Shown: positions 36,224 through 45,936 of the stretch, piece after piece
Layout: the number at the start of each line of letters is the position of its first letter
Numbering within the stretch: the stretch's first letter is position 1
Assembly (NCBI RefSeq): GCF_002019605.1
Contig: NZ_KV917368.1
Coordinates: forward strand, 465,809-529,808
DNA length: 64,000 bases
Direction of reading: 5' to 3'
Origin: Alkalihalobacterium alkalinitrilicum
GTDB lineage: Bacteria > Bacillota > Bacilli > Bacillales > Bacillaceae_F
The notes under the pieces: generated by a model
Databases searched by the model: none
What the model was told of the DNA's origin: nothing
The model's input: the letters and a program-made list of their open reading frames with translations, nothing else
Program-made: the position numbers and the translations under genes

Positions 36224-38737
36224 ATGCAAAATATGATAAAAACGAGTACATTTCAATACCGTTTTATTGGAAAAGGGGCTACGGTAGAAGTAGAAGAGGA
36301 CCAGTTTATTATTAGATATGGTCATAACGGTAAGGAACAACGTTTCTCGCTAGATTCAACTGTTATTTTAGATGTTGGTAATAAATTAACTTACGGTATT
36401 GTGGATCACCATCATTTGAAAAGCCCTATTAATGTGAATGGGAAAGAGGTTTGTAGTGCAACGGGTATTCTATCAGCTTATCCTTCCCTTTTAAGTAAAA
36501 TTGACAGAAGTAAACCAATTACGATTTTTGTCCATGCGTTTCCAGACTTTGATTGTTATGCGAGTGTTTATTTAGCTTCGTTTTATATTCAACATGGTCA
36601 TTTTCCACAAGATTATGAGTTATTAGTCGATTATGCAGAAAAAATAGATGCTGGGGAACAAGGGGTTGATTTTAATCAAATCTGTACCCCATATACGATC
36701 TCCCTCGTTATTGGAGATGTTATTGACAATCAATTCGATAATTCGATCTCATTTGCAAGAAAGAACGAACTCATGATGGAAAAAGGGCTATTACTTGTTG
36801 AATATATGATGAGCAAGTTAAATAGTTTTCAAGAAAGTGAAAAGTGTGTGGATCATCCGATTATTCTTGACGCTAACCATCCATTTCAAGATGAGCAAAA
36901 CCTCCTAAACAAAGATTATGAAAAATATGAAGCAGACATTGAAGACGAAACCATCTGCGAAAAAAGATCGATGTACTTACTGAACGATAATAGAAGCCAA
37001 AAAGTGGTTGAAGTTGACGCGCTTTTTTGGAATCAAACTCCAAAATGTTCATTACATAAATTATGGGCTAGAGCAGATACTCGTTCTCCATCAAAGACTG
37101 GTTATGTTTTCACTTTTATCCCAGGTATAGTGGAAATGGATAACAATTTCAAATTGGAAACCAACAGAGTCACAATATCCGTTAACCCTCATTTTAATGT
37201 TACCCTCGGTGAATTAGGAAAAATATTAGAGTTTGCCGAACAAAAAAGAGAAAAAGAAGTATTTAAAAATGAAGATGATAGTCTAAAGCAATGGCGAGAC
37301 CAAGGAAGGCAACGTTGGAAAGATGAGTGGTGTATCAATTATGACCCTTGGTATGATGGAAGAAGTCATGACTATACGATTATTGATTCGCCGAATATTG
37401 GTAGCTTACTTCAAATTGATGAAATTAAAGATATTACATTAAATTTCAGTAAGCCAAAAGTGAAAAATTATTACAATAAAGTTCTTTTCCCGATTACGTT
37501 TGAAGCCGATAAGTATAAAGAAATAGTAGCTAGTTTCGAAGACAATCATCATTTCTTAAGTGGTAAATTACTAGAAAATGAAACAGATATTAAATATTTT
37601 CGTCCGTACATTCAAGATTATTTATTTAATATTGATGGCGATACCGAAACGACAGAAAGCTATTGTAAAGTGTATACCATCAAATTAAAGATAAATGCGG
37701 GTATGAAAGATTCGACATTAGAAAACATCGTAAAAATAAATAAAGTCGACGTCATCTTATTTAAATACGGAATCGGATTTTTGGCTGTAGAAGTAGGTTT
37801 AAATCCATCATTTAGTCAAGTGAATACTTTATTATTTGAAGAAATATTAGACATTAATAAAAGGTTAAGCAGTGGAATAGAAAGAAAAGAGTTTCTTGCT
37901 TTTTTTAATGAACCGCTAAACAGTACGAAGTTGGACTTGAAAAACTGTGAAAAGGGTTTAATGTTTACACATCTAACATTAGATGGTCATACGGTTTTTG
38001 AAGGCCTGAAAAAAGAAATGGTCTACAAGTTTACGAATTTAATGGATTGGGGCCATCCAATTGAAATTGAAAAAGATTATATGCAAGAAAATATTAAAAA
38101 GATGTTTCTTGAAATCGATGATGATTATGTTTTTGGTTTTAGTAAAGAAGGAGCGGCTTTTCTAGAGTTTGACCAAGGAGTTTCGAATTTAATTGCTGAA
38201 AAACGTGACAAAAAAGTGGAGAAACGAGACTTAATTCAACACCAATTTTATAATACAGATTTTGTTATCTTTCTACTTGTCGTCCAGCAACGATATTCAT
38301 TAATGGAATTTTCAAAGCAACTCTCTAGATATGGAACTCAAAAGCATAAAATAAGTCAATTAAGAGAAGTCATGTTGGAATTCATCACTCATGGATGGTT
38401 TAGCCAAATTACGAATGATGAAACAGGAATGCAAAAGTTTAAAAAGTGGAATCTCATTTTTGAAACAGAGCAGTTACATAATGAAGTAATCGACCAAGTT
38501 TCAACGATTGATGAGTTTCACCGAGGGAATAATTCGAAAAAAATTGAATTAATGTCTGCCGTGTTCTTTCCCGTTGTATTAGTTAATTTATTTGCAGGAA
38601 TCGGCTATTTTGATTTTGTTGGGAGTTTACTTACCGTATCTGATGGAACTCGTATCGTTTTATGGATTATATTAACACTAATGATCGTTGGAGGCGGATT
38701 TTGGGTTAGCAAATTTATTAAATATGGAAAATCTTAA
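36224..38737 (+). CDS. DHH-phosphoesterase-like / CorA-like fusion protein
   Basis: Possibly a signalling-nucleotide phosphodiesterase joined to a membrane channel; this is inference. Residues 48-64 read ILDVGNKLTYGIVDHHH, like the D...DHH motifs of DHH phosphoesterases. Residues 103-114 (VHAFPDFDCYAS) resemble the HxxPDxDxxxS metal motif, and VDYAEKIDAGE (135-145) follows. In ordinary DHH proteins the PDxD motif comes before DHH, so the order is reversed here. A conserved-looking WYDGRSHDYTIIDSPNIGSL sits at 376-395. The last 65 residues hold two membrane helices (about 775-795 and 808-827) with FFPVVLVNLFAGIGYFDF, shaped like CorA TM1 but lacking GMN. Start ATG 36224 has TTGGAGG. It lies 174 bases before the GmrSD-like gene and shares its promoter motif. 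Confidence 0.65.
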   Translation: MQNMIKTSTFQYRFIGKGATVEVEEDQFIIRYGHNGKEQRFSLDSTVILDVGNKLTYGIVDHHHLKSPINVNGKEVCSATGILSAYPSLLSKIDRSKPITIFVHAFPDFDCYASVYLASFYIQHGHFPQDYELLVDYAEKIDAGEQGVDFNQICTPYTISLVIGDVIDNQFDNSISFARKNELMMEKGLLLVEYMMSKLNSFQESEKCVDHPIILDANHPFQDEQNLLNKDYEKYEADIEDETICEKRSMYLLNDNRSQKVVEVDALFWNQTPKCSLHKLWARADTRSPSKTGYVFTFIPGIVEMDNNFKLETNRVTISVNPHFNVTLGELGKILEFAEQKREKEVFKNEDDSLKQWRDQGRQRWKDEWCINYDPWYDGRSHDYTIIDSPNIGSLLQIDEIKDITLNFSKPKVKNYYNKVLFPITFEADKYKEIVASFEDNHHFLSGKLLENETDIKYFRPYIQDYLFNIDGDTETTESYCKVYTIKLKINAGMKDSTLENIVKINKVDVILFKYGIGFLAVEVGLNPSFSQVNTLLFEEILDINKRLSSGIERKEFLAFFNEPLNSTKLDLKNCEKGLMFTHLTLDGHTVFEGLKKEMVYKFTNLMDWGHPIEIEKDYMQENIKKMFLEIDDDYVFGFSKEGAAFLEFDQGVSNLIAEKRDKKVEKRDLIQHQFYNTDFVIFLLVVQQRYSLMEFSKQLSRYGTQKHKISQLREVMLEFITHGWFSQITNDETGMQKFKKWNLIFETEQLHNEVIDQVSTIDEFHRGNNSKKIELMSAVFFPVVLVNLFAGIGYFDFVGSLLTVSDGTRIVLWIILTLMIVGGGFWVSKFIKYGKS

Positions 38738-38857
38738 CTAGCTTTGTAAAATGTCTTATATCAACTGGAATATTCAAAAAAATAGTATTCGAGAGAGCCA
38801 AACCTATAAAACTAGGTTTGGTTCTTTTCTACTAGTTTCTTCACCCTTTGACAACAA

Positions 38858-38878
38858 TATGATAGACTGTAAATATCT
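38858..38878 (+). promoter_or_regulatory. Shared promoter motif, copy 3
   Basis: TATGATAGACTGTAAATATC differs from copies 1 and 2 at two core positions. It lies 43 bases before the GmrSD-like start. CTTCAC is again 18 bases before the -10-like TAGACT. Confidence 0.55.
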
Positions 38879-38911
38879 ACATAAAGTTCCAGTTTGTAAT
38901 GGAGGAGACCA

Positions 38912-40711
38912 ATGAATACGATCCAATCCGAAGATCTTATTGTACAAAAGCTTTTTAATGACTATTATACAGTTCCAAGTTATCAGCGTGAGTACGTGTG
39001 GCAACAAGATCAAGTAAATCGACTTTTAGAAGATATATTGGAAGCGAAAGGTGATTTTCCGAGAACAGATGAAGGAGATTATTTTATTGGTAGTATCGTT
39101 GTTTGTGAGTCTAAAATGCAAAATGAAGGCAGTGTCCTAGAGGTTATTGATGGACAACAACGATTAACAACGATGATCGTCATTTTATGTGCGATTCGCG
39201 ATAGAATTACAGATATTAATCAACAAGCAGATATTTCAGCTATTAACAGCTTTATTTTAAACTCAAGCTTTGACTATATGGGAAATGCAGTTGAAAAGAT
39301 GAAGCTGTCCCTACAGTATGAAGAAAGTGATGGTATCCTTGAAAAATTAGGTAAGAGAAAGGACGTTTCAAACGTCTCGACAAATTCAAAATCGGTTAAC
39401 AACATTATTAATGCTTATCAATATACGAAAGAATTTTTAGCCCAAAATTATGGTGATGAGGAAAAGACAGTTAGAGAATTTTTTGGATATCTAATAAATA
39501 AAGTAAAAGTTATTCGTGTGCAAACGATTAGTGTTGCCCAAGCCCTGAAAATTTTCGAAACGATCAATGATCGAGGTGTCGGTTTAAACTCCATGGATTT
39601 GCTGAAGAACCTTATGTTCATGCATGTAAAACCACAAGAATTTGATAAGCTAAAGATGAAATGGAAAGAAATTGTTCAAGAACTTGAGAAACGAAAAGAA
39701 AAGCCATTACGGTTCCTGCGCTATTTTATTATGGGGAACTATGGTGTAGAAGAAATTACCGAAGAAAGGATATATGATTGGTTCCTCAATAATGAAGATA
39801 AGTGTGGTTATAAGTCTGATTCTTTCGGGTTTGTAGAATTGTTAACAAAAAATGTTAAAGCCTATGCTAATTATGTTTCGGGGAAAAATCCAGATGGAAC
39901 GAACAACCGTTATTTAGATAATCTACGCTATTTTAGTGGATCTGCACGACAACATTTAATTTTACTATTAGCAGCCCGAAAGTTAGATAATCAATTGCTA
40001 GAAAAACTATCAAGACAAATTGAAAATCTATTTTTCTGTTATACGATCACCAGAGAACCAACAAAAACGTTTGAAAAGAAGTTTGCGAAGTGGTCATTAG
40101 ATTTGATAAATGTTAAGGATGAAGAGGGATTAGATCAGTTCCTTCAAAAATATATTGAAGATGATAAAAGAAAGAAGAAAGAAAGTTTCGCCTATCATTT
40201 GTCAATATTAACGCAACAAAGTATACAACAATATCGAATTCGTTATATATTGGCCAAGCTATCCCAATCATTAGACGAGAAAGCATGGGGAAGTACACCC
40301 GTATACACTACTTTAAATACGTACATTAATAAAGATATTGAGCTTGAACACATCCTCCCGCGAAACCCAACAACTAGTGTGCGAGATGCGTTTGATAAAC
40401 AAGATGAATACAAAGACTATGTTGTTAAATTAGGAAATCTAACGCTGTTAGAGAAGTCTATTAATTCATCAATCTCAAATGGTTCTTATGAAAATAAGCG
40501 TGTCGAATATGAGAAAAGTAACTTCGTTCTTACAAAAGCAATATCCAAAAAGCCACAAGTCGGTGTCAATACAAAAATCAATCGTGCCGTCAGTAAACTC
40601 CGAACCTATGATAAGTGGAATTCAGTGAGTATTGAAGATCGCCAACAACTATTAGTTGAACTTGCTTTTCATGCATGGGATATGGAAACTGCAGCGGTTA
40701 CAACTTCATAG
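38912..40711 (+). CDS. GmrSD-like DUF262/DUF1524 protein
   Basis: Resembles type IV restriction enzymes (GmrSD family) that use NTP hydrolysis and an HNH-like nuclease against modified phage DNA. The N-terminal DUF262 has VPSYQREYVW (21-30) and the nucleotide-binding VIDGQQRLTT (78-87). FETINDRGVGLNSMDLLKN (215-233) is also typical. The C-terminal DUF1524 nuclease motif is IELEHILPRN (His480) with KLGNLTLLEKSIN (506-518). All catalytic positions look intact. ATG 38912 follows ATGGAGGAG. It is followed 35 bases later by a WYL regulator gene and is probably cotranscribed with it. Confidence 0.88.
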   Translation: MNTIQSEDLIVQKLFNDYYTVPSYQREYVWQQDQVNRLLEDILEAKGDFPRTDEGDYFIGSIVVCESKMQNEGSVLEVIDGQQRLTTMIVILCAIRDRITDINQQADISAINSFILNSSFDYMGNAVEKMKLSLQYEESDGILEKLGKRKDVSNVSTNSKSVNNIINAYQYTKEFLAQNYGDEEKTVREFFGYLINKVKVIRVQTISVAQALKIFETINDRGVGLNSMDLLKNLMFMHVKPQEFDKLKMKWKEIVQELEKRKEKPLRFLRYFIMGNYGVEEITEERIYDWFLNNEDKCGYKSDSFGFVELLTKNVKAYANYVSGKNPDGTNNRYLDNLRYFSGSARQHLILLLAARKLDNQLLEKLSRQIENLFFCYTITREPTKTFEKKFAKWSLDLINVKDEEGLDQFLQKYIEDDKRKKKESFAYHLSILTQQSIQQYRIRYILAKLSQSLDEKAWGSTPVYTTLNTYINKDIELEHILPRNPTTSVRDAFDKQDEYKDYVVKLGNLTLLEKSINSSISNGSYENKRVEYEKSNFVLTKAISKKPQVGVNTKINRAVSKLRTYDKWNSVSIEDRQQLLVELAFHAWDMETAAVTTS

Positions 40712-40746
40712 TGTAGGTTTCTTTTACATAACAAGGTGGAGGATGA

Positions 40747-41742
40747 ATGGTGGAGACAAAGTTATCAACGAAACAAAGACTATTAAAAATTCAAGACCTA
40801 CTAAAAAAATATACGGACGAACATCACCAGTTAACGATCAAGGAATTGGTAGATTTATTCTACACTAAAACTGAACAAACTGTAGGACATAAAGCGGTAA
40901 GAGATGATTTAAGAGAATTAGCAGAGTCGGGTCTTTTTGATGTAATTGAAAATCATGAAAAAAATGGGGTGGAGAAGTATTATAGTCATCAAACCCGTTT
41001 GTTTGAAATTCATGAATTACGTCTGTTAATCGATGCGGTTTCTTCTGCTAAATTTATAACAAAGGCGGAAACAGAAAACCTAGTCAAAAAATTGAAAAAG
41101 CTAACAAGTATTGAACTTGCGAAACAGCTAGAAAATCGTATTCTATTACCTGAAGGGACCAAATCGGGAAATAAAGAAGTTAGAAAAACGATTAATGTCT
41201 TACATGAAGCCATTTGGAAGAAGCAAGTTATTCAATTTCAATATGGTAAATATAATAATTCTAAAGATTTTCAATTAAGTAGAAACGGAGATGGTTATTC
41301 TGTAAAGCCGTATGCTCTCGTATGGAACAATGAATTTTACTATTTAATTGGTGAGTTTCAGCCTGAGGGGGATATCCGTCATTATCGTATTGATCGGATG
41401 AGAAACGTAGAAATTACGAATCGTACATTTCTAATTGACCCTCATTTTGATATTAGCCGTTATACACAAACGCTTTTTCATATGTATTCAGGGGAAGAGC
41501 GAAGTATTGAGATAGAATTTGTAAATCAATTACTTAATGTTGTTATCGATCGATTCGGATTAGACGTAAATATTCGTCCGCACACAGAGGAGACATTCAG
41601 AATAACGACCAATGCGGTCATTAGTGATGGTTTGGTGCGTTGGTTATTAACATGGGGAAGTGATGCAAAAGTTATTTCTCCACCTTCACTTGTAACTCGC
41701 ATGAAAGCTGAGGCTGGAAAATTATTTAGACACTATGAGTAG
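40747..41742 (+). CDS. WYL-domain transcriptional regulator
   Basis: An HTH regulator whose WYL domain usually senses a nucleic acid or nucleotide ligand; such proteins often accompany defence genes. The N-terminal winged helix includes LTIKELVDLFYTKTEQTVGH and KAVRDDLRELAESGLF (residues 29-64). The WYL core reads YSVKPYALVWNNEFYYLIGE, followed by HYRIDRMRNVEIT, and a WCX-like C-terminus follows. ATG 40747 has GGTGGAGG upstream. It lies 35 bases after the GmrSD-like gene and may autoregulate that unit. Confidence 0.9.
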   Translation: MVETKLSTKQRLLKIQDLLKKYTDEHHQLTIKELVDLFYTKTEQTVGHKAVRDDLRELAESGLFDVIENHEKNGVEKYYSHQTRLFEIHELRLLIDAVSSAKFITKAETENLVKKLKKLTSIELAKQLENRILLPEGTKSGNKEVRKTINVLHEAIWKKQVIQFQYGKYNNSKDFQLSRNGDGYSVKPYALVWNNEFYYLIGEFQPEGDIRHYRIDRMRNVEITNRTFLIDPHFDISRYTQTLFHMYSGEERSIEIEFVNQLLNVVIDRFGLDVNIRPHTEETFRITTNAVISDGLVRWLLTWGSDAKVISPPSLVTRMKAEAGKLFRHYE

Positions 41743-41785
41743 TGATTGAAAAATGATATGATGAACAAAAAAATTCAAACGGAAA

Positions 41786-41816
41786 AACGGAGGGATTATG
41801 CCTTCGTTTTTTTTCA
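41786..41816 (+). terminator. Terminator after WYL gene
   Basis: AACGGAGG and CCTTCGTT pair with one G-U, followed by eight Ts. It closes the GmrSD-WYL unit. Confidence 0.8.
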
Positions 41817-42088
41817 TACGCAGGGGTGTTCTTCAAAGGTAGTGGGGTTTCGATTGAAAAAAATGAGAGGGTATTCGGTGTAGTCTAACTGTTATAAAAT
41901 CTTTACATGGCTTTAAATATTAACGCTTATTTTATCCTCTTACTTACCTATCCCAAAAAAGGAAAAGGTAAGTTACGCTCATCGTGTAAACTAAGTTTAG
42001 TATTGAAAAAGTTTTAAGATTTAACCAAATAAATCAATTGATATTTTGTTTAACAAATTTAACCTTTAATAGAAAGGAAGACAGTACC
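41817..42088. other. Intergenic region before DUF4139 gene
   Basis: No gene is supported. AGGAAAAGGTAAGTTACGC and the AT-rich DNA that follows probably hold the next promoter. Confidence 0.3.
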
Positions 42089-43405
42089 ATGAGATTACAA
42101 AGTACAAATAATGATTGTGAAAAACTTAGTATTACTCTTTATAACGGTGGTTTTGGATTAGTGAAAGAAGAGAGGAGTCTTCATAGTGAAGCACCTGTGG
42201 CAGAAATTCAATATATGGATGTAGCGGAAAAAATAGAGACGGATTCCATCATTGTGAGTGGAGTGAAAATTGAAGAATTTAATTTTGATTACGACCTCGT
42301 TAGTCAACAAAAACTGCTAGAAAAATATTTAGACCATGTTGTCACGATTTATGATAAAGAGCGTGGTGAAAAAACAGAATTGCGGTTGCTAAGTGTAGTA
42401 GATGGAATTATTGGTGAAAAAGTCGATACGAAAGAAATTGTCATGAACCCTGTTGGGGAATTAATATTACCGTCTTTACCTTCTGGGCTCATGGTAAAGC
42501 CAGCGTTAATTTGGAATATTAAACAGCAACTTCTAAACCAAAACATTAAAGTTTCATATTTAACTCAAGGGATAAAGTGGAATGGTAACTATGTTTTAGA
42601 GTTGCAACAAGATACGTTTCAACTCACAGGCTGGGTTCAAATCATGAACCAATCAGGAACAACCTATAATCAAGCCCAATTAAAGCTGATCGCAGGGGAA
42701 GTCAATCGTGTTGATGATATTCTTCAACCTGACTATGATGAACTTGTAGTTTATAGTCAAATAGATGTTAAGGAAGAGGAAGAGAGCTTTAGCGAAAAAA
42801 GTTTCGCAGACCAACATATGTATACGTTAAATCGCCCTGTACAATTAAAAAATCAACAAGAAAAGCAAATCAATTTTCTTAATATTGTAAACGGGAAGTA
42901 TAAAAAATATTATCACGTTAATAGTTATTCAGAACAACCCACCATATTGATAGAAATAGAAAACTGCAAGGGTAACGGCATGGGGATCCCATTGCCGAAA
43001 GGGAAAATTAAAGTGTATCAAGAAGATGAAGTTGATCAAACATTAGAATTTACCGGTGAGGATGAGATTTCTCATATACCAAAAGATGAGTTGGTTAAGC
43101 TTACGATCGGGAAAGCTTTTGATATTGTAACGAAAAATCGAGAAAGACGAAGGTATAGGGCTTACGGAAAAGAATATGTTGATTATGTTTATGAAATCAA
43201 AAATAAAAAATCCGAAATGGCCATGATGAAAATTGATCATAGTATTTATGAAAAGAATTGGGAAATGAAAGAGAGTAGTCATACTTTTGAACAAGAAAGT
43301 TCACGGAATATCGTATTTTGGATTGACGTTCCAGCCAACGAAGAAACGGTTGTTTCATTTACGTATGAAATAAGCAACATTATTGAAATCGAAGTTCGTA
43401 AATAA
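42089..43405 (+). CDS. DUF4139 domain-containing protein
   Basis: A 438-aa soluble protein. The N-terminal LSITLYNGGFGLVKEERSL and AEIQYMDVAEKIETDSIIV are typical of DUF4139 proteins, as is the central WNIKQQLLNQ...VSYLTQGIKWNGNYVLEL. These proteins are mostly beta-rich, have no signal peptide here, and their function is unknown. ATG 42089 is chosen because AGAAAGGAAG precedes it; the open frame extends 17 codons upstream without a ribosome site. It is monocistronic. Confidence 0.75.
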   Translation: MRLQSTNNDCEKLSITLYNGGFGLVKEERSLHSEAPVAEIQYMDVAEKIETDSIIVSGVKIEEFNFDYDLVSQQKLLEKYLDHVVTIYDKERGEKTELRLLSVVDGIIGEKVDTKEIVMNPVGELILPSLPSGLMVKPALIWNIKQQLLNQNIKVSYLTQGIKWNGNYVLELQQDTFQLTGWVQIMNQSGTTYNQAQLKLIAGEVNRVDDILQPDYDELVVYSQIDVKEEEESFSEKSFADQHMYTLNRPVQLKNQQEKQINFLNIVNGKYKKYYHVNSYSEQPTILIEIENCKGNGMGIPLPKGKIKVYQEDEVDQTLEFTGEDEISHIPKDELVKLTIGKAFDIVTKNRERRRYRAYGKEYVDYVYEIKNKKSEMAMMKIDHSIYEKNWEMKESSHTFEQESSRNIVFWIDVPANEETVVSFTYEISNIIEIEVRK

Positions 43406-43517
43406 TATTCGGTGAATCTAGCAACTCCATTCACCAATGAACGAATAATGTCATCCCAACTATGACAACTTAGCTACAATGAAACTTGCATAAAATGGAA
43501 ATATATGCTGGAATGAA

Positions 43518-43971
43518 ATGGCTTTAAAAGTAGTACAAATGCTACGAGATGAAATCAAGCTGTATGAAAATCATTCAAATGATTATAGTTACGCATTTTA
43601 TGGAATGAGAAAAAATAAACAAAGACATAGTCAAAAGAAGAGCTGGGGAATTTCCTAGTTCGGTTCAAAGGTAGAAAATCGAAAGTATCAAGTGATTAAA
43701 AAGGCGAATTCGTAAAGGAATTCGTCTGTTTAATTGGGCTGTTGTAGAAGAAATGAAACGATTGATATAAATATAAACGGTCCAAGATATTGATCCAGAA
43801 TATAACGTAGAAGATTTATTATTGCTGACTTATATTGTTGTGACAGGTGATGTTCATTCTCGCAATATTTTTCGTTTATTAGATGTAGCATATGATTGGG
43901 AGAAATCAATTGTTGATGAAGTAAACATTAACACTAGACAATTCAAAGAGGACCCCCTTAATGATTTCTGA
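43518..43971 (+). pseudogene. Decayed gene fragments, family not recognised
   Basis: Two coding-like pieces lie in the 744-base gap after the DUF4139 gene. The first, ATG 43518 to TAG 43658, reads MALKVVQMLRDEIKLYENHS and on for 26 more residues. The second, about 43776-43971 with no start, reads VEDLLLLTYIVVTGDVHSRN and continues LLDVAYDWEKSIVDEV. A hairpin, GGCGAATTC/GAATTCGTC (43703-43726), lies between them. Whether they belong to one ancestral gene is unclear. Confidence 0.4.
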
Positions 43972-44149
43972 AAGAAAATGCTCGGTAAGATTTCCAACAC
44001 TATCCCCAAGAACCATCGAAAACGATACGGAAACCAAATTTGAATAAAACAAAGAGATGTGTGAAATTAAGAAAAGACAACAATATGTAAGTGGATTGCA
44101 AGTTAATTGAACTTATACTACTTATAAATTTGTTAGGGAGTGAATACGG

Positions 44150-44704
44150 ATGCGTATCAGTAATGAGGGAACATACCCTGATTGTCTAAATATTACTAGA
44201 ACGGTAGAGCTTGGAGGACTTACGAAAGAGCAGCTTATCCAGAAATTGCAGGAATACTCTATCCTGATTAATGAGTATGGAAAGAGGCTATTAACTAATG
44301 AAAAATTTACTACTTCTGATATAAAGTACAGATTGCATACGGTTGAACTAACCGTTGGTAACCTTGGCTTTCTTGAAGGAGCTACAACTGCTCAGATCTT
44401 TAAAAAAGCGAGCGAACTTGGTTTGGAATTGTGTCCGCTTGAGTTGGGACCTTATCTAAGACTGAAGTATCTGGATCAGTCTGAAGGTGATTCGAGGACT
44501 TCTATACAGCAACATCAAGCTCCAACGGGATCTATCACAATAGCAACGGCGATACTAACTGAAGACGATGATTTTCCGAAAGGCTTTTATCTTAGACGAA
44601 TTAACGGCGAGTTGTGGCTACGGGGCTACATTGCAGATGACTTGCACGTTTGGGATCCTTATGACCATTTTATCTTTTGTCTAAAAAAAGGCTTAAATAA
44701 GTGA
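44150..44704 (+). CDS. Conserved hypothetical protein, 184 aa
   Basis: Not assigned to a named family. It is soluble, with a helical N-terminal half (TKEQLIQKLQEYSILINEYG) and a mixed C-terminal half containing LGLELCPLELGPYLRLKYLD and FYLRRINGELWLRGYIADD. ATG 44150 follows TTAGGGAGTG. It stands alone between decayed DNA and a polysaccharide deacetylase gene. There is nothing to suggest a function. Confidence 0.6.
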   Translation: MRISNEGTYPDCLNITRTVELGGLTKEQLIQKLQEYSILINEYGKRLLTNEKFTTSDIKYRLHTVELTVGNLGFLEGATTAQIFKKASELGLELCPLELGPYLRLKYLDQSEGDSRTSIQQHQAPTGSITIATAILTEDDDFPKGFYLRRINGELWLRGYIADDLHVWDPYDHFIFCLKKGLNK

Positions 44705-44865
44705 GGATTTATCCGAGCATAAAAAACGTAGTTAACAGGAAAAACCATTATTGGTTCAGTTTATTGGTTGGTCAAATTTAGAGAAATCCCTGCTTAAAGA
44801 TGCAAATAGTAAAAAAATTATTGTATTATATTAAGATGAAAATATAGTTTAATTTTGAGGGCCAT

Positions 44866-45585
44866 ATGAAAAAAATAATAAAAAGTATTAGTATTGCAAT
44901 CGTATTATTGATTGCTGTAAGTTATTCATTAAATGAGTTATCTCAATCAAGAATGTTCCAATTTTTTGGTGGTTTAGTTAATAGTGTCGAAACAAACGAA
45001 AAAGTAGTAGCCTTAACATTTGATGATGGTCCTGGGGTAAATACACATGAAATATTAGATATTTTAAGAAAACATGATGTAAAAGGTACTTTCTACTTAA
45101 CAGGATATGAAATCGAAAAATATTTTGAAGATGCGATTCAAATTGTGCAAGAAGGACACGAAATTGGAAATCACTCCTATTCACATCAAAGAATGGTTTT
45201 TAAATCTCCATCTTTTATTAAAGATGAAATAGATAAAACTGATGAGTTAATACGACAAATCGGTTATGAGGGAGAAATCACTTTCCGTCCACCTTACGGA
45301 AAAAGGTTAGTTTTGTTACCGTATTATCTATCTAAGGAAGATAGGAATACCATTTACATGAATATAGAACCTGATTCTTATCCAGAAATTGCTGCTGATG
45401 CAAATGAAATTGTAAATCATGTTGTAGAAAATATAAGACCGGGTTCAATAATTTTATTGCATGTCATGTATGAAAGTAGAAGAGAATCACTAAATTCAGT
45501 AGAAGGTATTATTACCTCATTAAAAGAACAAGGATTTACATTTGTAACAATTACGGAATTATTAGAATATGAAAATCAAGAATAA
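44866..45585 (+). CDS. Polysaccharide deacetylase (NodB domain)
   Basis: Removes N- or O-acetyl groups from an extracellular polysaccharide such as peptidoglycan, using a divalent metal. One N-terminal helix (residues 5-22) anchors or exports it. Motif 1 is LTFDDGP (Asp53, Asp54), motif 2 GNHSYSH (His103, His107) and motif 3 RPPYG. A C-terminal GSIILLHVMYESR holds the motif 5 His. At 239 aa it is a minimal single-domain enzyme. ATG 44866 has GAGGGCC upstream. Confidence 0.92.
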   Translation: MKKIIKSISIAIVLLIAVSYSLNELSQSRMFQFFGGLVNSVETNEKVVALTFDDGPGVNTHEILDILRKHDVKGTFYLTGYEIEKYFEDAIQIVQEGHEIGNHSYSHQRMVFKSPSFIKDEIDKTDELIRQIGYEGEITFRPPYGKRLVLLPYYLSKEDRNTIYMNIEPDSYPEIAADANEIVNHVVENIRPGSIILLHVMYESRRESLNSVEGIITSLKEQGFTFVTITELLEYENQE

Positions 45586-45936
45586 TATTATTAAAAAGTT
45601 CTTCAACGGAGGGTATCTACAATAAATGGATACGCTTTTTCTTTTTCCTCTCCCAAATAAAAGGAAATCAATGTTAAGTTAAAAATGAAGTAAAAAGGGA
45701 TATTTAACTGACTGAACCAACTCTATTTCATGCGATTTATTCTATCCTCTTTATCTATATAATGTTCTTTTGCAGTGCATTTGTGGGAAGGAAAATACAG
45801 TATTTTTTTATCGTTTATTACTAAATATTGGAGTATAGGATTATTTATATTAATACATAGGTATTTTTTTTCGGCACCAATTTTCTACCCAGCTAAATGT
45901 GAACTAGCACTAACAGATAAAGAGGAGATGATTGAA

